Of a DNA stretch of 10,221 bases, positions 6,558-10,221 are shown one piece after another (the stretch's first letter is position 1; each line of letters starts with the position of its first letter). Origin of the DNA: Methylobacter sp. (GTDB taxonomy: Bacteria; Pseudomonadota; Gammaproteobacteria; Methylococcales; Methylomonadaceae); NCBI GenBank assembly GCA_023229605.1, contig JALNYY010000142.1, positions 1 through 10,221 of the forward strand, in the 5' to 3' direction. Under the pieces are notes generated by a model, which saw only the letters and a program-made list of their open reading frames with translations, searched no databases and was not told the origin of the DNA. Made by a program: the position numbers and the translations under genes.

Positions 6558-9500
6558 TGCGCATTTTAGCGATACGCGGAAAAAATTTGGCAAGCTTGGC
6601 CGAGCCGTTCGAGATTTTGCTGAATGCAGGTCCCTTGGAGCAGGCCGGATTATTCGCCATTACCGGACAAACCGGCGCCGGTAAAAGCACGATATTGGAT
6701 GCATTGTGCTTGGCGCTGTACGACAAAATGCCGCGCTTGCCGGACGGCCACGGTTTTGCGGTAGGCCACAAAGACGAGGATGAAAACCTGCGCGTGACCA
6801 GTAATGACGTGCGCTCGATACTGCGCCGCGGCACCAGCCACGCCTATGCCGAAGTGGATTTTATCGGCAAGGACAAGCACCATTACCGTGCGCGCTGGGA
6901 AGTCAGCAAGGCCCGAGGCAAAGCTGACGGGCGCTTGCAGGCGCAGGAAGTCACGTTAAGCAAAATTGACGACGGCCAGCGCATCGGGCAGGGCAAGAAG
7001 AACACCTTGGAAATGATCAGTGAGTTGATCGACCTTAACTTCGACCAGTTCCGCCGCTCGGTGTTATTGGCTCAGGGCGATTTTGCCGCGTTTTTGAAAG
7101 CCAAAAAAGACGAGCGTTCCAGTTTGCTGGAGCGCATCACCGGCACCGAACTGTATTCCACGCTGTCTATCGCCGCATTCGAGCGGGCCAGACAGGAAAA
7201 AGACGCGCTAACCCTGATTACAAACCGAATGCAGGATCAAATTCCGCTGGATGAAACGGCTCGTCAACTGCTGGAACAACAGCGGGATCAATTCATAGCC
7301 CAGCTGGCCGACCTGGATAAACAAATCGGAAGCAACCAAAAAATCATCGACTGGTATGCCGAACTGAAAAAGCTGCAACAGGCCGAACGGGTGGCCCGTG
7401 ACGCTCTTACCGCTACTCAAAAGGCGTGGGATGCGGCGGAAGCAGAGCGGCAGTTCATGCAAAAAGTCGAAGCCGCACAGCCGTTAAGGCCGTTGTTAAG
7501 TCAGTACCAAACAGCAAACGCGGAGCACCTTGAAGCCCGGCAAAAGCTCAAAGACAGCAACGATCAGCAGTTAGCCGTTGACGCAAAACTGCAAACGGCA
7601 AAAGAACAACTTGGGACTCTTGCCGTTGCGCTAGCCGAAGCCGAACAGCAACAACAGCAGACGCAACCGGTGTTAATCAAAGCGCGTGCATTGGACACCC
7701 GCATGGATGTTATTCGGCAAGCTGTCATCACCTTAACCGATGAAGAAAATCAATTGCTTAAAGTGTTGGGCGGCGCAGAACAAGGACATCAAGCCTTATT
7801 GGCGCGGCAGGCGGAACAAAGCTTGGAGCTGCAACAGCTTAATATTTGGCTGGAACAAAACCAGGCGATCAAGTCCACCGCCGCCGAATGGAGCCGCTGG
7901 GATGCCGAGCTGGAGCGCTATCAATCCTTGAACACTCGGAAAACAGATTCCGAACTTGACGCGGATCGTTTAAGGCAGGCGGTTACCAGCGATGAACTCA
8001 GCTTGGCAGAGCTAAAGCTGGCGATTGACGACAGGCACAACAAACTGGAACAGCATCAACATTCGCTGGCCCAACTGAAAACACAGGACAGCCAACAGTC
8101 CCTTGATGATCTGCATAGTGCCAAAGGCGAGCTTGAAGTCAAGCGCGAGCATGTCACCTTGGCGCTGAAACTGGCGAGTAATGCACAGGAGCTGCAACAG
8201 GCTATCAAGCACGACGGGGATAAACTGGCGGTTGCCGAACAGGCAATTAATGACAGTGCGCTGCAACTGCAAACGGTAAATCAGCAGCAGACGGCTAACA
8301 GTGTCGCACTGATCGAGGCTAAAAAAGCCTTGGATTTGATACAGGCGACAACGCATAAAAACGCCGAACAATTCCGTTCTTTGTTGCAGGACGAGCAGCC
8401 CTGTCCGGTTTGCGGGGCGCTTGAGCATCCCTGGAAAGATCATGTCAGCGTAGGCAATGAGCATGCCGAAGCGCAGTCGGCACGAGTCGCCGAACTGGAA
8501 AGCCAAAATGAAACGTTGATTAAAACTATCGCCGAATTGACCAAAGGCATCAGTCAGGGAGAGGAGCAAAAAACAGCACTGGCCAAAACGTTGGCCGAGG
8601 CAGAGACAAAACTGGCTCAATGCGGCAGTGATTGGGCCGCATTAACCCTGCGCGAGAAGGTCGCATCGGTTCCCGACCAATTGCGACACTTCCACCATCC
8701 TTGGCAGTCGCCTGATTTTTCCGTTACCGATGTGCAGCTTTTGCCTGTCCTTAAAGGTCATGGAGAACAGGTTAATTCCGTGCTGGAGCAAATCAAGCAG
8801 CAGGAAAAAGCGGCTCTTGAATTACAAAAACAGCTTAAGGCGGAGCAGGATTTATTCGATGCGGCTAAGCTGAACAAGGAAAACTTGTCTGTCGAACACG
8901 CCGCGTTGGATAAGCAATACGCCAAAAACAAAACCGACCTGGAACATGTTGTTGCCGGTATTCAGGAGATGGAAAAACAACTGAAAACTATCGTCGATTT
9001 ATTGGCGACGCCGTTCAGCCAGTTGGACAACTGGCAATCTCGTTTGCAGACTTCTACAGTAGCGTTCAGGCACGATTGCGCGGCAAAAGCGCAGCAATTC
9101 CAGCGTACCGAGCAGCAAATTGAAACAGCCGCCCAAGCCCTGGAAAAAATCAACCATGATGAAAAGCTTGCCGAGCAATTATTAAAACAATCCCGGCAAC
9201 AATATAAAATTAAACAAGCCGAGCTAACGACTCAAACAGCAGAGCAACAAAAACTGACAGTCGAGCGCGAAGCGGTGTTGCCGAATGTTACTGCCGACAG
9301 TTACGAGCAAACCGTTAACCAAAATGTGCAGGCCGCAAGAGCCGCTCACCAGCAGGCCGGTAATAGTGTCAGTCAGGCGGAAACAGAGCTGGCAACCCAT
9401 AAGCAAAATCAGCAGCATTGGCAAACCGAGACCGGCAGGCGTTACGGCAACCTGGAAAAAGCCCTAAGCGCTCTGAACCAGTCGTTGCAAAAGCAGGGCA

Positions 9501-10221
9501 TCGATCTTGAGCAGTTAAGCCGGTTGTTGGAAAAAGACGAGCGCTGGCTGGCTGAACAGAAAACCCAAATGGCGGCATTGGAGCGCGCCCTGCAAGAGTC
9601 TTTGGCCTTAGTAAAAGTTAAGGCCGACGATTGCGTTAAGCAGCAAAGCCATCCTGTCGAAATAGCTGAGGAAGAGGCCAATAAACTGTCGGCCGAATTG
9701 CAGCAGCAAAGACAGCTTGCGCATAGCCAAAAAGAAGAGCAAGTCATACTGCTGCGGGAAGACGATAAAAAAATCGAAACCGGGCGCGCGTTGAAAGCGG
9801 AACTGGACAGCCAACGAGACCGTTGGGATCAATGGGAAAGCCTGAATGACACAATCGGCTCGAAAAGCGGCGCAAAGTTCCGTACTTTTGCCCAAAGCCT
9901 GACCCTGGAAGCATTGCTGGCGCACAGCAACCAGCATCTTGAAGACTTCGCCAAGCGCTATGCCCTGCAACGCGTGCCGGGCAGCGACCTGGAACTGCAA
10001 ATCATAGACCGCGATATGGCCGACGACGTGCGCAGCGTACACAGCCTGTCCGGCGGCGAAAGCTTTCTGGTGTCGCTGGCGCTGGCGTTGGGTTTGGCAT
10101 CCTTGTCATCCAACAAAACCCAGGTTGAGTCGTTGTTTATCGACGAAGGCTTCGGCAGCCTGGACCCGGAAACGCTGGACATCGCCATCGCCAGCCTGGA
10201 CACCCTGCAAGCCTTGGGCAG
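6557..10221 (+). CDS. sbcC: Nuclease SbcCD subunit C (Rad50/SMC-type ATPase), 3' end outside window
   Basis: The frame is open from ATG 6557 to the window end, giving 1,221 whole codons with no internal stop. Walker A is GQTGAGKST (37-45). The Q-loop region LLAQGDFAAFL follows before residue 200. Two very long Gln-, Glu- and Ala-rich coiled-coil arms (about 195-600 and 645-1,090) flank the zinc hook CPVC at C616 and C619. In the family the hook of two SbcC chains joins through one zinc ion. The second ATPase half has the signature LSGGES (1164-1169), Walker B LFIDEG with D1196/E1197, and the D-loop SLDPETLD. Only the H-loop and the last few tens of residues are missing, so full length should be near 1,260-1,280. 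That is longer than E. coli SbcC (1,048), with the extra length in the coils. ATP-driven opening gates DNA to the SbcD nuclease. The start overlaps the sbcD stop as TAATG. Confidence 0.97.
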   Translation, partial: MRILAIRGKNLASLAEPFEILLNAGPLEQAGLFAITGQTGAGKSTILDALCLALYDKMPRLPDGHGFAVGHKDEDENLRVTSNDVRSILRRGTSHAYAEVDFIGKDKHHYRARWEVSKARGKADGRLQAQEVTLSKIDDGQRIGQGKKNTLEMISELIDLNFDQFRRSVLLAQGDFAAFLKAKKDERSSLLERITGTELYSTLSIAAFERARQEKDALTLITNRMQDQIPLDETARQLLEQQRDQFIAQLADLDKQIGSNQKIIDWYAELKKLQQAERVARDALTATQKAWDAAEAERQFMQKVEAAQPLRPLLSQYQTANAEHLEARQKLKDSNDQQLAVDAKLQTAKEQLGTLAVALAEAEQQQQQTQPVLIKARALDTRMDVIRQAVITLTDEENQLLKVLGGAEQGHQALLARQAEQSLELQQLNIWLEQNQAIKSTAAEWSRWDAELERYQSLNTRKTDSELDADRLRQAVTSDELSLAELKLAIDDRHNKLEQHQHSLAQLKTQDSQQSLDDLHSAKGELEVKREHVTLALKLASNAQELQQAIKHDGDKLAVAEQAINDSALQLQTVNQQQTANSVALIEAKKALDLIQATTHKNAEQFRSLLQDEQPCPVCGALEHPWKDHVSVGNEHAEAQSARVAELESQNETLIKTIAELTKGISQGEEQKTALAKTLAEAETKLAQCGSDWAALTLREKVASVPDQLRHFHHPWQSPDFSVTDVQLLPVLKGHGEQVNSVLEQIKQQEKAALELQKQLKAEQDLFDAAKLNKENLSVEHAALDKQYAKNKTDLEHVVAGIQEMEKQLKTIVDLLATPFSQLDNWQSRLQTSTVAFRHDCAAKAQQFQRTEQQIETAAQALEKINHDEKLAEQLLKQSRQQYKIKQAELTTQTAEQQKLTVEREAVLPNVTADSYEQTVNQNVQAARAAHQQAGNSVSQAETELATHKQNQQHWQTETGRRYGNLEKALSALNQSLQKQGIDLEQLSRLLEKDERWLAEQKTQMAALERALQESLALVKVKADDCVKQQSHPVEIAEEEANKLSAELQQQRQLAHSQKEEQVILLREDDKKIETGRALKAELDSQRDRWDQWESLNDTIGSKSGAKFRTFAQSLTLEALLAHSNQHLEDFAKRYALQRVPGSDLELQIIDRDMADDVRSVHSLSGGESFLVSLALALGLASLSSNKTQVESLFIDEGFGSLDPETLDIAIASLDTLQALG

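Noticed and set aside
8012..8620. 202-codon frame on the - strand inside sbcC
   Set aside because: It is antisense to the coiled coil and zinc hook of SbcC. Its Gln/Leu/Phe-rich composition is what the complement of coiled-coil codons gives.

Overview
The window looks like a chromosomal segment of a gammaproteobacterium. The evidence is the tight dnaJ–dapB gene pair, protein sequences of gammaproteobacterial type, and moderately GC-rich core genes. A methanotroph-like (Methylococcales) host is possible, but that is an impression and not proven by the sequence. Five genes lie on the + strand and two on the - strand. The first and last genes are cut by the window edges.

Positions 1-1614 are housekeeping. 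They hold the C-terminal three quarters of the chaperone DnaJ, then, after a 3-base gap, dapB for lysine/diaminopimelate synthesis. A 105-base spacer follows with two hairpins: a REP-like palindrome and a perfect 9-bp stem. Next is a 412-residue protein joining a response-regulator receiver domain to a class III adenylate/guanylate cyclase domain (1720-2958). No histidine kinase lies beside it in the window.

Positions 3016-4981 form a two-gene island on the - strand, visibly more AT-rich than its flanks. It encodes an ABC/SMC-like AAA ATPase (453 aa), followed by an HNH nuclease of the TIGR02646 family (about 203 aa) that starts at a GTG inside the last codons of the ATPase gene. The pair matches the PtuA/PtuB layout of the Septu anti-phage system. 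No reverse transcriptase is present, so it is not a complete retron within this window. The nuclease gene converges on the cyclase gene with only 57 bases between them.

Positions 4982-5315 are a 334-base AT-rich divergent intergenic region. It holds a TATAAT box for the Septu-like operon (within an 8-bp palindrome that also reads TATAAT on the other strand), a terminator-like hairpin with a run of eight T, and several mutually exclusive inverted repeats just ahead of sbcD.

Positions 5316-10221 are sbcD and sbcC, overlapping by one base (TAATG). They encode the bacterial Mre11/Rad50-type nuclease complex. SbcC is cut by the window end after its Walker B and D-loop, so almost all of the protein is visible, including the CPVC zinc hook. 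Two different ATPase–nuclease modules (Septu-like and SbcCD) therefore stand back to back. This is the most interesting arrangement here, although a shared function is only a hypothesis.
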